A stretch of DNA of 64,000 nt from Hydrocarboniphaga sp. (GTDB lineage: Bacteria; Pseudomonadota; Gammaproteobacteria; Nevskiales; Nevskiaceae). Below, in pieces: positions 8,151 through 19,002 of this stretch. Positions within the stretch are counted from its first letter, which is position 1. Each line of letters starts with the position of its first letter. A program made the position numbers and the translations under genes. Location of the stretch: the NCBI RefSeq assembly GCF_028291725.1, contig NZ_JAQGNT010000010.1, positions 1 through 64,000 on the forward strand, written 5' to 3'. Under the pieces are notes generated by a model, which ran no database searches, had not been told where the DNA came from, and was given only the letters and a program-made list of their open reading frames with translations.

Positions 8151-8743
8151 TAAGCAGTTTTGACACGGCGACGAGCCGGAACGCTCTTAGGACCTTTTCC
8201 GCTACGAGATTTTTTGGATCGCACAGGCTTGCGCAACTCCTCTCGAACTTCCATGAGAATGACACCCAGCATGTTCTGGCCCTTGCCGTTGACTTCGCCC
8301 CATACGCGATTCACGGGGCTATCGACTGTCCCCGCCTCCACGAGGCGTGCCTGGCCGGTGGACAAAAGCAGTTCACGAAGATCCTCATGCTGTGAGAACT
8401 TTGCTCGCAGAACTTGGCGCATTCGATCGAACTTCACCTTTGACCAGTCGGAATTGATATCCCAGGTATAAAGACCGTGGGCCGCCATCGCGACCAGCCC
8501 GGGCGTGGGTGCGCTCAGTATCCAATCACGCACCGCCTTTTTTCTGGCTTTTCCTGCTTGATATGCATGCTCCGATGTGGCGAAGACTTCGTTCTCAAAC
8601 GTGACTCCTCTTCGATACAAGTTGCTTAGTGCACCGTAAGGTTTTTCATTTGCACGGTAGAATTTAATTTCCTCTGCAATAACAGCTTCGACCTTTTCAG
8701 GCTGTTTTTTTTGTTGAGCTTTCTTACTTATAGTTTTCTTCAT
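8150..8743 (-). CDS. NADAR-domain (YbiA/DUF1768-like) protein
   Basis: A 197-residue protein starting MKKTISKKAQQKK; a TTG four codons upstream is possible, but the ATG has GAGAG five bases before it. The body is a NADAR domain: IKFYRANEKPYGALSNLY, SEHAYQAGKA, a central Trp-rich block (WDINSDWSKVKFDRM), LLSTGQARLVEAG and WGEVNGKGQNMLGVILM. NADAR proteins cleave N-glycosidic bonds of ADP-ribose and related nucleotides and occur in riboflavin and NAD-linked conflict settings. Lys-rich tails flank the domain at both ends and may bind nucleic acid. It is the first gene of the five-gene chain, 56 bases after AbiEii. Family assignment is strong; the substrate is unknown. Confidence 0.88.
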   Translation of the reverse strand: MKKTISKKAQQKKQPEKVEAVIAEEIKFYRANEKPYGALSNLYRRGVTFENEVFATSEHAYQAGKARKKAVRDWILSAPTPGLVAMAAHGLYTWDINSDWSKVKFDRMRQVLRAKFSQHEDLRELLLSTGQARLVEAGTVDSPVNRVWGEVNGKGQNMLGVILMEVREELRKPVRSKKSRSGKGPKSVPARRRVKTA

Positions 8744-8799
8744 TCCAACTCTCAATCTTATGTTCTAAGGTTCATTACGTACTGCCCCATGTCAGCAAC

Positions 8800-9732
8800 T
8801 CACTGATTGCCTCCGGCTCGACTGAAGCGATTCTCAAGCTCGATCGCCTGCTGCTCGAAATCTGCCGGGCGCCTCTGTTTAAAGGTCAGCAAATTGGCGA
8901 GCTTCCACCGCAACGCGGGGAGTTCCGATGCATGTGGACACTGCAGCAGCGTCCAATCCGGCTGTGCCTTCGCCAGGCCCATTAAAAATTGTCGCTGCGC
9001 AAGGGTTAGTCTCCGAGTCAATTCCGACCTGAGTTGCGCTCTTGCATCCAAGAGCACGTCCAGCGCTACAGGCACCGTGGTCATACCAACAAAGTTATTG
9101 CGGTACTCCTCCGCAATGTTTTTGTCATTGCTGAATAGCACTTCGTGAATGGGGCGATTGTGACCCGACAGGTAGGTCACGAAGCACTCGATCATGGCGT
9201 CTGAGATTCCGTCATGCTCAAGCAGTTGCCATACGTCGAAGAGGTCACGGGGATGCTGACGATCCATCGCTGCCACCAGCTTGCTACCGTATAGCTCTGC
9301 AGAGGCGAGAAGAGGCAATTCAAGTTCTGCACTGAACATCTCCGCCGTTCGCGAACATAGAGATTGATTGTCGATTGGCAAAACCGTGCCTCGGAACACT
9401 CCATTGACTTCGACCTTGACCAGGCTTTCATCGTTCTCGATCAGAAGCTTGGTGTCTCCAGAATCCTTGCCAGCAATTCTGCGGCTGCGCAGCCCCAGCG
9501 AGGCCAGGCGTGTCGCAACTCTTTCAAGTTCTTCGGCGATCTCGCGCAGTGCTTGTTCGCGGGGGGTTTTCCATGATCGATAGACGACATCAATATCGAC
9601 CGAAAGCCGGGGCATGTCGCGCACGAACAAATTAATCGCAGTCCCGCCTTTGATCGCAAAGATGTCGTTCGCGAAGACATCAGGGGCGACCACCAGGAGC
9701 AGCCGTACAGCTTGGGCGTAGCTCCTATCCAT
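8800..9732 (-). CDS. AbiEii-type nucleotidyltransferase toxin
   Basis: A 310-residue protein of the AbiEii/AbiGii family (DNA polymerase beta-fold nucleotidyltransferases; toxins of type IV-like abortive infection pairs). The catalytic pattern is FAIKGGTAINLF (25-36) with the acidic pair in RLSVDIDVVY (42-51; Asp46 and Asp48). Further family blocks are LASAELYGSKLVAAMDRQ and HPRDLFDVWQLL. Relatives transfer nucleotides to tRNA 3' ends and stop growth when phage infects. It overlaps the antitoxin gene by 8 bp and precedes the NADAR gene on the same strand with a short gap, so it may be co-transcribed with the whole island operon. Confidence 0.88.
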   Translation of the reverse strand: MDRSYAQAVRLLLVVAPDVFANDIFAIKGGTAINLFVRDMPRLSVDIDVVYRSWKTPREQALREIAEELERVATRLASLGLRSRRIAGKDSGDTKLLIENDESLVKVEVNGVFRGTVLPIDNQSLCSRTAEMFSAELELPLLASAELYGSKLVAAMDRQHPRDLFDVWQLLEHDGISDAMIECFVTYLSGHNRPIHEVLFSNDKNIAEEYRNNFVGMTTVPVALDVLLDARAQLRSELTRRLTLAQRQFLMGLAKAQPDWTLLQCPHASELPALRWKLANLLTFKQRRPADFEQQAIELENRFSRAGGNQ

Positions 9733-10483
9733 GGGGCTTCAAGCTCAATAAGGTGCCGTCCTTCAGTCGCGTCATCCACCGTTTGTCACTGCCGACGGGG
9801 AGCTGATACTGCTTCTGCAGCAAGGCGACATCGATGATTTTGGTTTCTCGTGACCAGGCCAAAAAAAGCCGGACGGTTTTAACGCTCGTACAACTCGTCA
9901 ACAATCGGCCTAACAAATCCTTTCGAAGATTCCGTAGACCACTAAAGATGTCGTGCGCTTCTTCGAGGCTCTGATGTATCCCGACTTCATAGAGCAGTTC
10001 CAAAACTGCACGTTCTGGCACGGCAACACGTAGTCCATCGGCCACGCCTGGCGGGGTGGTGATTGTCTTGTCCGCTTGCAGATCGCCAGACCAATCGAAG
10101 AGTTGCGCTGAGGCGTATCGCGCTGGGTATCGAGATGTGAACCAGCTTGGCAAGGTGAAGCGCGCATCTCCCCACAGCACTGTCGTGTCGCGGGTGGCAA
10201 GGTTGTGTCGTACACCTTGCAGGGCCAGTGCACTCTTACCGGCGACATGCAGACCGGGCACGCGTGTTTGCAAGAATTTGATCGCGCTATGAGCATCGAG
10301 ATCATCGCCTGGAAAGGCGTATACGCCCTGCGCGAGTCGGATAAGCCAGCCGCTTTCAACGTACTTCGCTGCTAGTTGTGGAGAGATGCCCAAGCCGCGG
10401 AGGGTCGGCAAATCGAACGGCATTCCTCGCAGTGATCCGGTCTGGAGACGCTTGATTAGAGAATGTCTTGGGGTTCGCTCCAT
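9725..10483 (-). CDS. AbiEi-type antitoxin / transcriptional repressor
   Basis: A 252-residue protein with an N-terminal winged helix (LPTLRGLGISPQLAAKYVES, then GWLIRLAQGVYAFPGDDL) and a C-terminal antitoxin domain, the arrangement of AbiEi proteins that repress their own operon and block the AbiEii toxin. The ATG at 10483 lies about 40 bases from a palindrome in the AT-rich upstream region. It is the first gene of a seven-gene same-strand run ending at 1785. Lower GC than guaA next door points to acquisition with the island. Confidence 0.82.
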   Translation of the reverse strand: MERTPRHSLIKRLQTGSLRGMPFDLPTLRGLGISPQLAAKYVESGWLIRLAQGVYAFPGDDLDAHSAIKFLQTRVPGLHVAGKSALALQGVRHNLATRDTTVLWGDARFTLPSWFTSRYPARYASAQLFDWSGDLQADKTITTPPGVADGLRVAVPERAVLELLYEVGIHQSLEEAHDIFSGLRNLRKDLLGRLLTSCTSVKTVRLFLAWSRETKIIDVALLQKQYQLPVGSDKRWMTRLKDGTLLSLKPHG

Positions 10484-10916
10484 AGATTAAACATACCACA
10501 GCTTCTAATCCGGGCTTGCTCACTTGATTTAATATCAACGCATAAAATATACCTATATTATATTTTTAATACGTAATCTAATCTGTTGACGTGCGGATCG
10601 CGCACCTGAGTTTTGTCCGGCCTATCCCGAATGGCATTGCGACCAATTGTTACGTCTGTCGTTCCGCCACCGGGCTCTCGGTACACCCCGCGCCTCACCG
10701 AGTCGCGGCCATCCGGCTTCGATCCCTGACATCTTCGGCAGCCTGGCTGCCTGCGCGCTCCGCTTGCGGTGGGTGGCAGGGTTGGGCGGCTTTGCCTGTC
10801 TGTTTCACCGTATCACGCCGTTCTCGCCGTCACGACGCTGCGTTGCTCGCTGCGCTCCTCTACTCGCCGAGTGGCCGTTGGCCGGTCTGTGACGTATGAG
10901 CGAAAATCCGCGAAGT
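10484..10916. other. Gene-free island end: AT-rich promoter and GC-rich block
   Basis: Bases 10484-10590 are AT-rich and hold the likely abiE promoter on the minus strand. Bases 10590-10890 are abruptly GC-rich. Three short frames are open there, one of 102 codons from 10591, but none resembles a family I know and the composition is Arg/Ala/Ser-rich, so I treat it as non-coding or a decayed remnant. No integrase is visible although this is the position next to the att site where one would often sit. Confidence 0.4.
10524..10538. promoter_or_regulatory. Palindrome upstream of abiEi, possible operator
   Basis: TTGATTTAATATCAA is an inverted repeat (TTGAT, five-base spacer, ATCAA) about 40 bases before the abiEi ATG, in an AT-rich stretch. 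AbiEi repressors bind inverted repeats in their promoter, so this is a reasonable operator candidate. Position and symmetry are seen; binding is inferred. Confidence 0.35.
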
Positions 10917-11048
10917 CTTTCGGCATCAATCGCATGCCTCAGAAATGCGGACCGTTGACGATGTATCGAAGATCGTCACGGAGATTCAGCAAGTCTTTGG
11001 TAGCGAATAAAAAAGTACTTCGCGCCCGGAATCCCTTCACTCCCACTC
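10917..11048. repeat. Right att-like direct repeat at the guaA 3' end
   Basis: Partner of the repeat at 1573-1703. The last 12 bases lie inside guaA, covering its stop and final codons; the rest lies downstream of guaA. The distance between equivalent points of the two copies is 9345 bp, which is the predicted island length. Confidence 0.75.
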
Positions 11049-12638
11049 GATCGTCGCTGGCGGCTTGCCCGAGACGTCGTAGACCACGCGCGATACGCCG
11101 GATATTTCATTGACGATACGGCGCGACACGATGTCGAGCAGCTCGTATGGCAGATGCGCCCAGTGCGCGGTCATGAAGTCGATGGTCTCGACCGCACGCA
11201 GTGCAATCACCGGCTCATAGCGGCGGCCGTCGCCGGTCACGCCGACCGATTTCACCGGCAGGAACACCGCGAAAGCCTGGCTGGTCTTGTCGTACCAGCC
11301 GCTGCGGCGCAGCTCCTCGATGAAGATGTGATCGGCCAGGCGCAGTGTGTCCGCGGCGGGCTTGGTGACTTCGCCGAGGATGCGCACGCCCAGGCCCGGG
11401 CCGGGGAACGGATGGCGATAGACCATCTCGGCCGGCAGGCCGAGTTCGACGCCGATCTTGCGCACCTCGTCCTTGAACAGCTCGCGCAGCGGCTCGACGA
11501 GCTTGAGCTTCATGCGCTCCGGCAGACCGCCGACGTTGTGATGGCTCTTGATTACATGAGCCTTGCCGGTCTTCGATCCAGCCGACTCGATCACGTCCGG
11601 ATAAATCGTGCCCTGTGCGAGAAACTGCACGTTGTCGATTTTCGCGGACTCTTCGTCGAACACGTCGATGAACAGGCCGCCGATGATCTTGCGCTTGGCC
11701 TCGGGATCACTGACACCCGCGAGCGCTTTCATGAAGCGTTCTTCGGCATTAACGCGGATGACCTTGACGCCGAGATTCCGGGCGAAGATCTGCATCACCT
11801 GGTCGCCTTCGTGATGCCGCAGCAGGCCGTGATCGACAAACACGCAGGTCAGCTGCGCGCCGATCGCCTTGTGCAGCAGCGCGGCAACCACCGACGAATC
11901 CACTCCGCCTGACAAACCCAGCAACACGTGACCGCTACCGACCTGTTCGCGCACGCGCGCAATCGAGTCGTCGATGATGCTGCCCGGTCTCCAGGCGTCG
12001 CCGCAGCCGCAGATTTCGTGCACGAAACGCGAATAGATGCGCGCGCCCTGCTTGGTGTGCGTGACTTCGGGGTGGAACTGCAGGCCGTAATACTTGCGCT
12101 CCTCGTCGGCCATGCCGGCCAGCGGCAGATCCGGCGTAGCCGCGATGGTTTTGAAACCCTCCGGCAGCTTGACCACGCGATCACCGTGCGACATCCAGAC
12201 GTCGAGCAGGCCGTGGCCATCGGCGTTGATGCGGTCTTCGATGTCGCGTAGCAGGGCGGAATGGCCGCGCGCGCGCACCTCCGCGTAACCGAACTCTTTC
12301 TGATCGTGCGGTTCGACGGTACCGCCGAAGCGCTGTGCCATCGCCTGCATGCCATAGCAGATGCCGAGCACCGGCACGCCAAGATTCCACACGGCGCCGG
12401 GAGCGCGCGGCGAGCCTTCGGCGGCAACCGATTCCGGGCTGCCCGACAGGATCACGCCCCTGGGCGCGAAAGCCTTGATCGCGGCGTCCGACATGTCCCA
12501 GGGATGCAGCTCGCAGTAGACGCCGAGCTCGCGCACGCGGCGTGCGATCAGCTGCGTAAACTGCGAACCGAAATCGAGAATCAGGATGCGCTCAGCGTGA
12601 ATGTCGGCGTGAGTGTTGACGGTGGCTGCTTCAGTCAC
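11037..12638 (-). CDS. guaA: GMP synthase (glutamine-hydrolysing)
   Basis: A 533-residue two-domain enzyme that converts XMP to GMP. The N-terminal class I glutamine amidotransferase has the nucleophile loop [18 protein letters not shown] and [10 protein letters not shown]. The ATP-pyrophosphatase domain has [20 protein letters not shown], and the C-terminal dimerisation domain ends PPATIEWE, the family's invariant end. The start is a GTG at 12638, 10 bases after guaB; its ribosome-binding site is weak, so the start is the least certain part. It forms a guaBA operon. The 3' end serves as the integration site of the adjacent island, and the gene remains complete after insertion. Confidence 0.97.
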   Translation of the reverse strand: MTEAATVNTHADIHAERILILDFGSQFTQLIARRVRELGVYCELHPWDMSDAAIKAFAPRGVILSGSPESVAAEGSPRAPGAVWNLGVPVLGICYGMQAMAQRFGGTVEPHDQKEFGYAEVRARGHSALLRDIEDRINADGHGLLDVWMSHGDRVVKLPEGFKTIAATPDLPLAGMADEERKYYGLQFHPEVTHTKQGARIYSRFVHEICGCGDAWRPGSIIDDSIARVREQVGSGHVLLGLSGGVDSSVVAALLHKAIGAQLTCVFVDHGLLRHHEGDQVMQIFARNLGVKVIRVNAEERFMKALAGVSDPEAKRKIIGGLFIDVFDEESAKIDNVQFLAQGTIYPDVIESAGSKTGKAHVIKSHHNVGGLPERMKLKLVEPLRELFKDEVRKIGVELGLPAEMVYRHPFPGPGLGVRILGEVTKPAADTLRLADHIFIEELRRSGWYDKTSQAFAVFLPVKSVGVTGDGRRYEPVIALRAVETIDFMTAHWAHLPYELLDIVSRRIVNEISGVSRVVYDVSGKPPATIEWE

Positions 12639-12648
12639 GTCGACGATC

Positions 12649-14139
12649 TCAATTCTGTGCGCGATAGTTCGGAGCTTCCTTGGTGATCGTCACGTCGTGG
12701 ACGTGGCTCTCGCGGATACCGGCCGAGGTGATCTTGACGAAGCGAGTCTTGGTGCGCATTTCCTCGATGCTCGCGCAGCCGGTGTAGCCCATGCTGGCGC
12801 GCAGGCCGCCAATCATCTGGTGCACGATCGCCGACATCGGGCCCTTGTACGGCACGCGGCCCTCGACGCCTTCCGGCACCAGCTTCTCGACCTCGGACGT
12901 GGTGTCCTGAAAGTAACGGTCCTTGGAGCCCTGGGCCTGGCTCATCGCGCCCATCGAACCCATGCCGCGATAGGCCTTGTACGAGCGGCCCTGGAACAGC
13001 TCGACTTCGCCCGGCGCTTCTTCGGTACCGGCCAGCATCGAGCCGACCATCACCGCATACCCACCCGCTGCGAGCGCTTTTGCGAAGTCACCGGAATAGC
13101 GGACACCACCGTCGGAAATCAGCGGGATGCCTTTGCCGCGTAGCGCGTCGGCGACCGCCATCACCGCGGTGATCTGCGGCACGCCGACACCGGCGACGAC
13201 ACGCGTGGTGCAGATCGAGCCGGGGCCGATACCGACCTTGACCGCATCGGCGCCGGCTTCGACCAGCGCCAGCGCGGCGTCGCCGGTGGCGATATTGCCG
13301 CCGATGACCTGCAGATCCGGATAGAGCTTTTTGATCGCCCTGACGCGGTCGAGCACGCCCTTGGAATGCCCGTGCGCGGTATCGACGACGACGACGTCGA
13401 CGCCGGCCTCGACCAGCGCGGCAATGCGCTCGTCGGTGTCGCTGCCGGTGCCGACTGCGGCGCCGACGCGCAGGCGACCGCGCTCGTCCTTGGACGCACT
13501 CGGGAAGTCGCTGGACTTCTGGATGTCCTTGACCGTGATCATGCCGCGCAGCTGGAACAGGTCGTTGATGACCAGCACTTTCTCGATGCGGTGCTGATGC
13601 AGCTTGCCGATCACTTCTTCCTTGCTCGCGCCCTCCTTCACCGTCACCAGGCGCTCCTGCGGCGTCATGATGCTGGACACCGGCTGATCGAAGCGCGTCT
13701 CGAAGCGCAGGTCGCGGCTGGTGACGATGCCGACCAGGCGATTGCCCTCGACCACCGGCACACCGCTGAAGCGATGCGCACGCGTCAGCGCGAGCACTTC
13801 ACCGATGGTCATCGACGGCCGCACGGTGACGGGATCGACGATCACGCCGGCCTCGAACTTCTTCACCGCCAGCACTTCGGCGGCCTGGCGGGCCGGCGTC
13901 ATGTTCTTGTGGATGATGCCGATGCCGCCTTCCTGGGCGAGCGCGATCGCGAGCTTGGCTTCCGTGACCGTATCCATCGCCGACGACATCAGCGGAATGT
14001 TGAGCATGATGCGCGAGGTCAAGGGGGTACGCAGATCTACCTGGCGCGGCAGCACTTCCGAGTACGCGGGCTGGAGCAGCACGTCGTCGAAAGTGAGGGC
14101 TTCGAGATCGATGCGGGAGTCTTGGGAAAGACGAGACAT
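12649..14139 (-). CDS. guaB: IMP dehydrogenase
   Basis: A 496-residue enzyme oxidising IMP to XMP with NAD. It starts [20 protein letters not shown] (an upstream ATG would add 12 residues running into the promoter). The TIM barrel carries the catalytic loop [20 protein letters not shown], and it is interrupted by a pair of CBS domains (roughly residues 95-210, including the [13 protein letters not shown] segment). The substrate-binding block [19 protein letters not shown] and flap [10 protein letters not shown] are present. It is the first gene of guaBA and divergent from xseA. Confidence 0.97.
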   Translation of the reverse strand: MSRLSQDSRIDLEALTFDDVLLQPAYSEVLPRQVDLRTPLTSRIMLNIPLMSSAMDTVTEAKLAIALAQEGGIGIIHKNMTPARQAAEVLAVKKFEAGVIVDPVTVRPSMTIGEVLALTRAHRFSGVPVVEGNRLVGIVTSRDLRFETRFDQPVSSIMTPQERLVTVKEGASKEEVIGKLHQHRIEKVLVINDLFQLRGMITVKDIQKSSDFPSASKDERGRLRVGAAVGTGSDTDERIAALVEAGVDVVVVDTAHGHSKGVLDRVRAIKKLYPDLQVIGGNIATGDAALALVEAGADAVKVGIGPGSICTTRVVAGVGVPQITAVMAVADALRGKGIPLISDGGVRYSGDFAKALAAGGYAVMVGSMLAGTEEAPGEVELFQGRSYKAYRGMGSMGAMSQAQGSKDRYFQDTTSEVEKLVPEGVEGRVPYKGPMSAIVHQMIGGLRASMGYTGCASIEEMRTKTRFVKITSAGIRESHVHDVTITKEAPNYRAQN

Positions 14140-14160
14140 GAACGGCTCCGGCAAAGCGAT

Positions 14161-14166
14161 ATTATA
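14161..14166 (-). promoter_or_regulatory. Consensus -10 box for guaBA
   Basis: On the minus strand the sequence is a perfect TATAAT, 21 bases before the guaB ATG, in the 75-base divergent gap between guaB and xseA. No good -35 hexamer is seen at 17 bases, which would leave a short 5' leader and a promoter that may need an activator or an extended element. Confidence 0.45.
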
Positions 14167-14214
14167 CAGAAACACGATTCAGCCCCGGGGCTCCCGACGC
14201 CCACCGATAAGAAA

Positions 14215-15540
14215 ATGACGCAGACGGTCTACGCGGTATCCGAACTGAGCGAGATGCTGCGCGGTCTCGTCGAAGATTCACTGCCTTCGCTGTGGGTCGA
14301 AGGCGAGATCAGCAACCTGGCGCGCCCGGCCTCGGGCCACTGGTACTTCACCTTGAAGGACAGCGGCGCCCAGCTGCGCTGCGTGATGTTCCGCAAATCG
14401 AGTTACCTGGTGCGGCCGATACCCAAGGACGGCGATCAGGTGCGCGTGCGTGCGCAGCCCAGCGTCTACGTCGCGCGCGGCGACCTGCAGCTGATCTGCG
14501 AGGCGATGGAGCCGGCCGGCCAGGGTGCGCTGCTGCTGGCGTACGAGAAGCTCAAGGCGCGGCTGCAGGCCGAGGGCCTGTTCGAGGCGGCCAGCAAGCG
14601 CGCCATCCCGAAAATCCCGCGCGGCATCGGCCTGATCACCTCGGCCACCGGCGCCGCGGTGCAGGACGTACTCAGCGCCCTCGCCCGCCGCTTTCCGCTG
14701 GCCACGGTGTATCTGTATCCGGTACCCGTGCAGGGCACGGAGGCCGCGCCGGCGATCGTCAAGGCGCTGCGCCGGCTGCCGGAACTCGCGCCGGCCGTCG
14801 ACGTGATCCTGCTGGTGCGCGGCGGCGGCTCGCTGGAAGATCTGTGGGCATTCAACGAGGAGAGCGTCGCGCGCGCGGTCCGCGCCTGCGCGGTGCCGGT
14901 GGTCAGCGGCGTCGGCCACGAGGTCGATTTCACGATCGCCGATTTCGCCGCCGACCTGCGCGCACCGACACCGACCGCGGCGGCAGAGCTGAGCAGCCCG
15001 GACGTCGCCGACTGGGCGCACCGCAACGCGCAGCTGGCGCAGGCCCTGATCCGCCTGCAGCAGCAGGCGCAGACGCAGCGTACGGAGCGCTTGGCGCGTG
15101 CGGCGCAACGCCTGCTCGCGCTGCACCCGGGCCGTCGCCTGCAGGATCGCGCCCAAAGGCTGGACGAACTCGAACTGCGGCTGTCACGCGCGCACCAGCA
15201 GCGGCTGCGCCAGCTGCGCGAGCAACTCGCCGCTGCTCGTGGCCGGCTGCTCGCGCAGCGGCCGCTGACGCGCATCGGCGCTCTCGAACTGGATCGCTCG
15301 CGGCTGCGGACGCGGCTGATGCAGGCTGTGCAGTTTCGCCTGCGCAATCACGCCGACCGGCTGGACCAGATCGAGGCGCTGCTGGGCAGCTTCAATCCCC
15401 AGGCCGTGCTCGCGCGCGGCTATGCGATCGCACGCAATGCCAAGGGGCAGATCCTGCTCGATGCCGATCAGGTGCCCGTGGGCGAAGCCGTGGATCTGCA
15501 ACTTGCCCGCGGCCTGGTCAGGCTCAAGCGCAGCGCCTGA
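14215..15540 (+). CDS. xseA: Exodeoxyribonuclease VII large subunit
   Basis: A 441-residue protein that, with XseB, degrades single-stranded DNA from both ends. The N-terminal OB fold is clear (LPSLWVEGEISNLARPASGH, WYFTLKDSGAQLRCVMFR). The catalytic core has GIGLITSATGAAVQDVLSAL, VILLVRGGGSLEDLWAFNEE and VPVVSGVGHEVDFTIADFAA, followed by a long coiled-coil rich in Gln, Arg and Leu and the C-terminal LARGYAI segment. The frame is open far upstream, but the family N-terminus MTQTVYAVSELSEML fixes the ATG at 14215. xseB is not in the window. Confidence 0.96.
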   Translation: MTQTVYAVSELSEMLRGLVEDSLPSLWVEGEISNLARPASGHWYFTLKDSGAQLRCVMFRKSSYLVRPIPKDGDQVRVRAQPSVYVARGDLQLICEAMEPAGQGALLLAYEKLKARLQAEGLFEAASKRAIPKIPRGIGLITSATGAAVQDVLSALARRFPLATVYLYPVPVQGTEAAPAIVKALRRLPELAPAVDVILLVRGGGSLEDLWAFNEESVARAVRACAVPVVSGVGHEVDFTIADFAADLRAPTPTAAAELSSPDVADWAHRNAQLAQALIRLQQQAQTQRTERLARAAQRLLALHPGRRLQDRAQRLDELELRLSRAHQQRLRQLREQLAAARGRLLAQRPLTRIGALELDRSRLRTRLMQAVQFRLRNHADRLDQIEALLGSFNPQAVLARGYAIARNAKGQILLDADQVPVGEAVDLQLARGLVRLKRSA

Positions 15541-15564
15541 ACCGGCGCTGCGCTCCGGCGGGAA

Positions 15565-16995
15565 TCAGGGAGCCAGCGGTGTCAGCGTGAACGTCGTCGA
15601 TTGCGCGGGCAGATCGGTGTCCGGCTGCACGCTGGAGAGCAGCGTCGCGGTGACCGTCAGCGGCGTCGGCGCGGTGATCTTGGCGCCGACCGGCGGGAAC
15701 TGAACCAGACTGAGGCCAGCGTTGACCGAAAGCGTTCCGCTGCCGATCGAGAACAGCGGAGAAGTGGTCGCCGCCGTCGTGGCGGTGGCCGTCGAGGGGT
15801 CGGTGACCGCCCAAGTGACGAAGCGCGTGATCGGCTGGCTGCGGTCACCATCGAAGGTACCGGCCACCGTGAACTGCTGATTGGTGTACTGCTCGACGCT
15901 GCCGTCCGCCGGCGTGATGCCGAACGCGGTCAGCGTACCGGTGACCGGCGTGATCGGGAGCGGATCGCTGGTCGCCGCGGCGGTTTCGTCGTCATCCAGC
16001 ACATCACCGTCGGCGTTGCGATCATGGGTACAGCATTTGGCAACAACGTTGGCCAAGTCGCCCGCCGCCAGCGCCGACACGAAGTTCAGGCTGCTGGCTA
16101 TGCGTGTAGTCGCCGTCGAGTCGGTGACATCGACCGCGTAGCTGGACTGCGAGGTCACATCCTGCTCCGGGCCGGCGCCGAAATCGGCCATGGTCTTCAA
16201 GGCCTCGTTGGTTCCGACGACCAGATCCCCGGTGAAGCCGGCCTCGTGCTGCAAATGGAGCGTCGTGATCTTCGCGACCTGCACCGTCGTGCTGAGAACC
16301 TGTCCGCAGATCGGCAGGGTCACGTTCAGAGTCAGGGGTCCGCCCTCGGCCAGCCCGGTGACAACCGGGAAACCGGTTACCGTGGAGGCCGCGACGGTGG
16401 CCAGCGCGTCGTTTACCGGATCGAACGCGACCACCGGCGGGGTGCTGGGATTGATCAGGGGACGTCTGATGCCGTCGAGTTTGGCACTGACCGGGATCGC
16501 CACCTGCGAATTGACCGCGATGCGCGGATCGACCGTATCCAGCGTGATCTCGGTCGGCGCCGCGACATTGACCGTGATGCTGGCAGTCCGATCCAGGTAC
16601 TCGGCGGTGACCACCGTGCTGCCGGTTCCGGTCGGAACCAGCGTGCCGCGGATATAGAACAAGTCGTCCTGGCCGGGGACCGCGATATCGGCATTGCTGA
16701 CCTTGACAATGTCCGGGTTGGCGGACGACCAGGTCGCACGGTCGGTGAAATTACCGAAGCTGTTGTCCTTGGTGAATAGTCCATAAAGCGTCAGACCGCT
16801 GGTCATGCACTGGTAGGCCGTCGCATCGGGAATGTTGCCGGCCTTCAGATCGTCGAAGGTCAGCGTCGTCTCTGCGGCCGGCACCACAACCAGCGACTGC
16901 AGCGAATTACCGTCGCCCACACCGGAACACGCACTCAGCAACAAGCTACCCAGGCCGGCGGCAAAAGTCAGCGCGCGGCGGTTCGTCATCGACAT
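15565..16995 (-). CDS. Ig-like-domain lipoprotein
   Basis: A 476-residue protein starting MSMTNRRALTFAAGLGSLLL with lipobox LSAC (Cys23), so it is predicted to be lipidated and anchored in a membrane. The start follows an AGGA motif. The body is made of Thr/Val/Ala-rich beta-sandwich repeats (for example STVVTAEYLDRTASITVNV, and TLTAFGITPADGSVEQYTNQ) like bacterial Ig-like (Big) domains, with four Cys residues in pairs (C-C in AKCCTHD). No catalytic motif is seen. It converges on xseA with a 24-base gap and follows aspS on the same strand. A structural or adhesive cell-envelope role is likely, without a more exact function. Confidence 0.7.
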   Translation of the reverse strand: MSMTNRRALTFAAGLGSLLLSACSGVGDGNSLQSLVVVPAAETTLTFDDLKAGNIPDATAYQCMTSGLTLYGLFTKDNSFGNFTDRATWSSANPDIVKVSNADIAVPGQDDLFYIRGTLVPTGTGSTVVTAEYLDRTASITVNVAAPTEITLDTVDPRIAVNSQVAIPVSAKLDGIRRPLINPSTPPVVAFDPVNDALATVAASTVTGFPVVTGLAEGGPLTLNVTLPICGQVLSTTVQVAKITTLHLQHEAGFTGDLVVGTNEALKTMADFGAGPEQDVTSQSSYAVDVTDSTATTRIASSLNFVSALAAGDLANVVAKCCTHDRNADGDVLDDDETAAATSDPLPITPVTGTLTAFGITPADGSVEQYTNQQFTVAGTFDGDRSQPITRFVTWAVTDPSTATATTAATTSPLFSIGSGTLSVNAGLSLVQFPPVGAKITAPTPLTVTATLLSSVQPDTDLPAQSTTFTLTPLAP

Positions 16996-17041
16996 TCTGC
17001 TAATTCCTGTTGGCACCCGCGGGGCTTCCGTGGGGCGTTGC

Positions 17042-18829
<1,788 letters not shown>

Positions 18830-18921
18830 CATTTTTTGATTGTTTGTTTCAGACGGGGGCGCCGCGAGGCGGGCATTGTACGCACCTGCCCGCCCGCGGT
18901 CGAAAACGCGGCCGGCGCCGG

Positions 18922-19002
18922 CGTAGGTCGGCAATCCCTTGCCGACGTGTACCGTCGATGCGCAACGCAGGCCTCACGTCGGCAAGGGATTGCCGACCTA
19001 CG
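18922..19002. repeat. REP pair, family A (GTAG-GTCGGCAA type), copy 1
   Basis: Two perfectly inverted 28-base arms (18922-18949 and 18975-19002) around a 25-base spacer. Each arm contains GTAG followed by the hairpin GTCGGCAATCCCTTGCCGAC, the form of REP elements arranged as a BIME. The right arm supplies the TAG stop codon of the fmdB-like gene (18998-19000). Confidence 0.85.

Noticed and set aside
10591-10896. A 102-codon frame in the GC-rich block at the island end
   Set aside because: No ribosome-binding site or family match, and two other frames are equally open. Recorded as unexplained sequence instead.
1-11036. Integrase, transposase or tRNA gene in the island
   Set aside because: I looked on both strands for tyrosine-recombinase, DDE and tRNA features and saw none; insertion is explained by the guaA 3' end rather than a tRNA.
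13366-14214. A 283-residue N-terminal extension of xseA
   Set aside because: The frame is open but lies opposite guaB; XseA proteins start at the MTQTVYAV segment.
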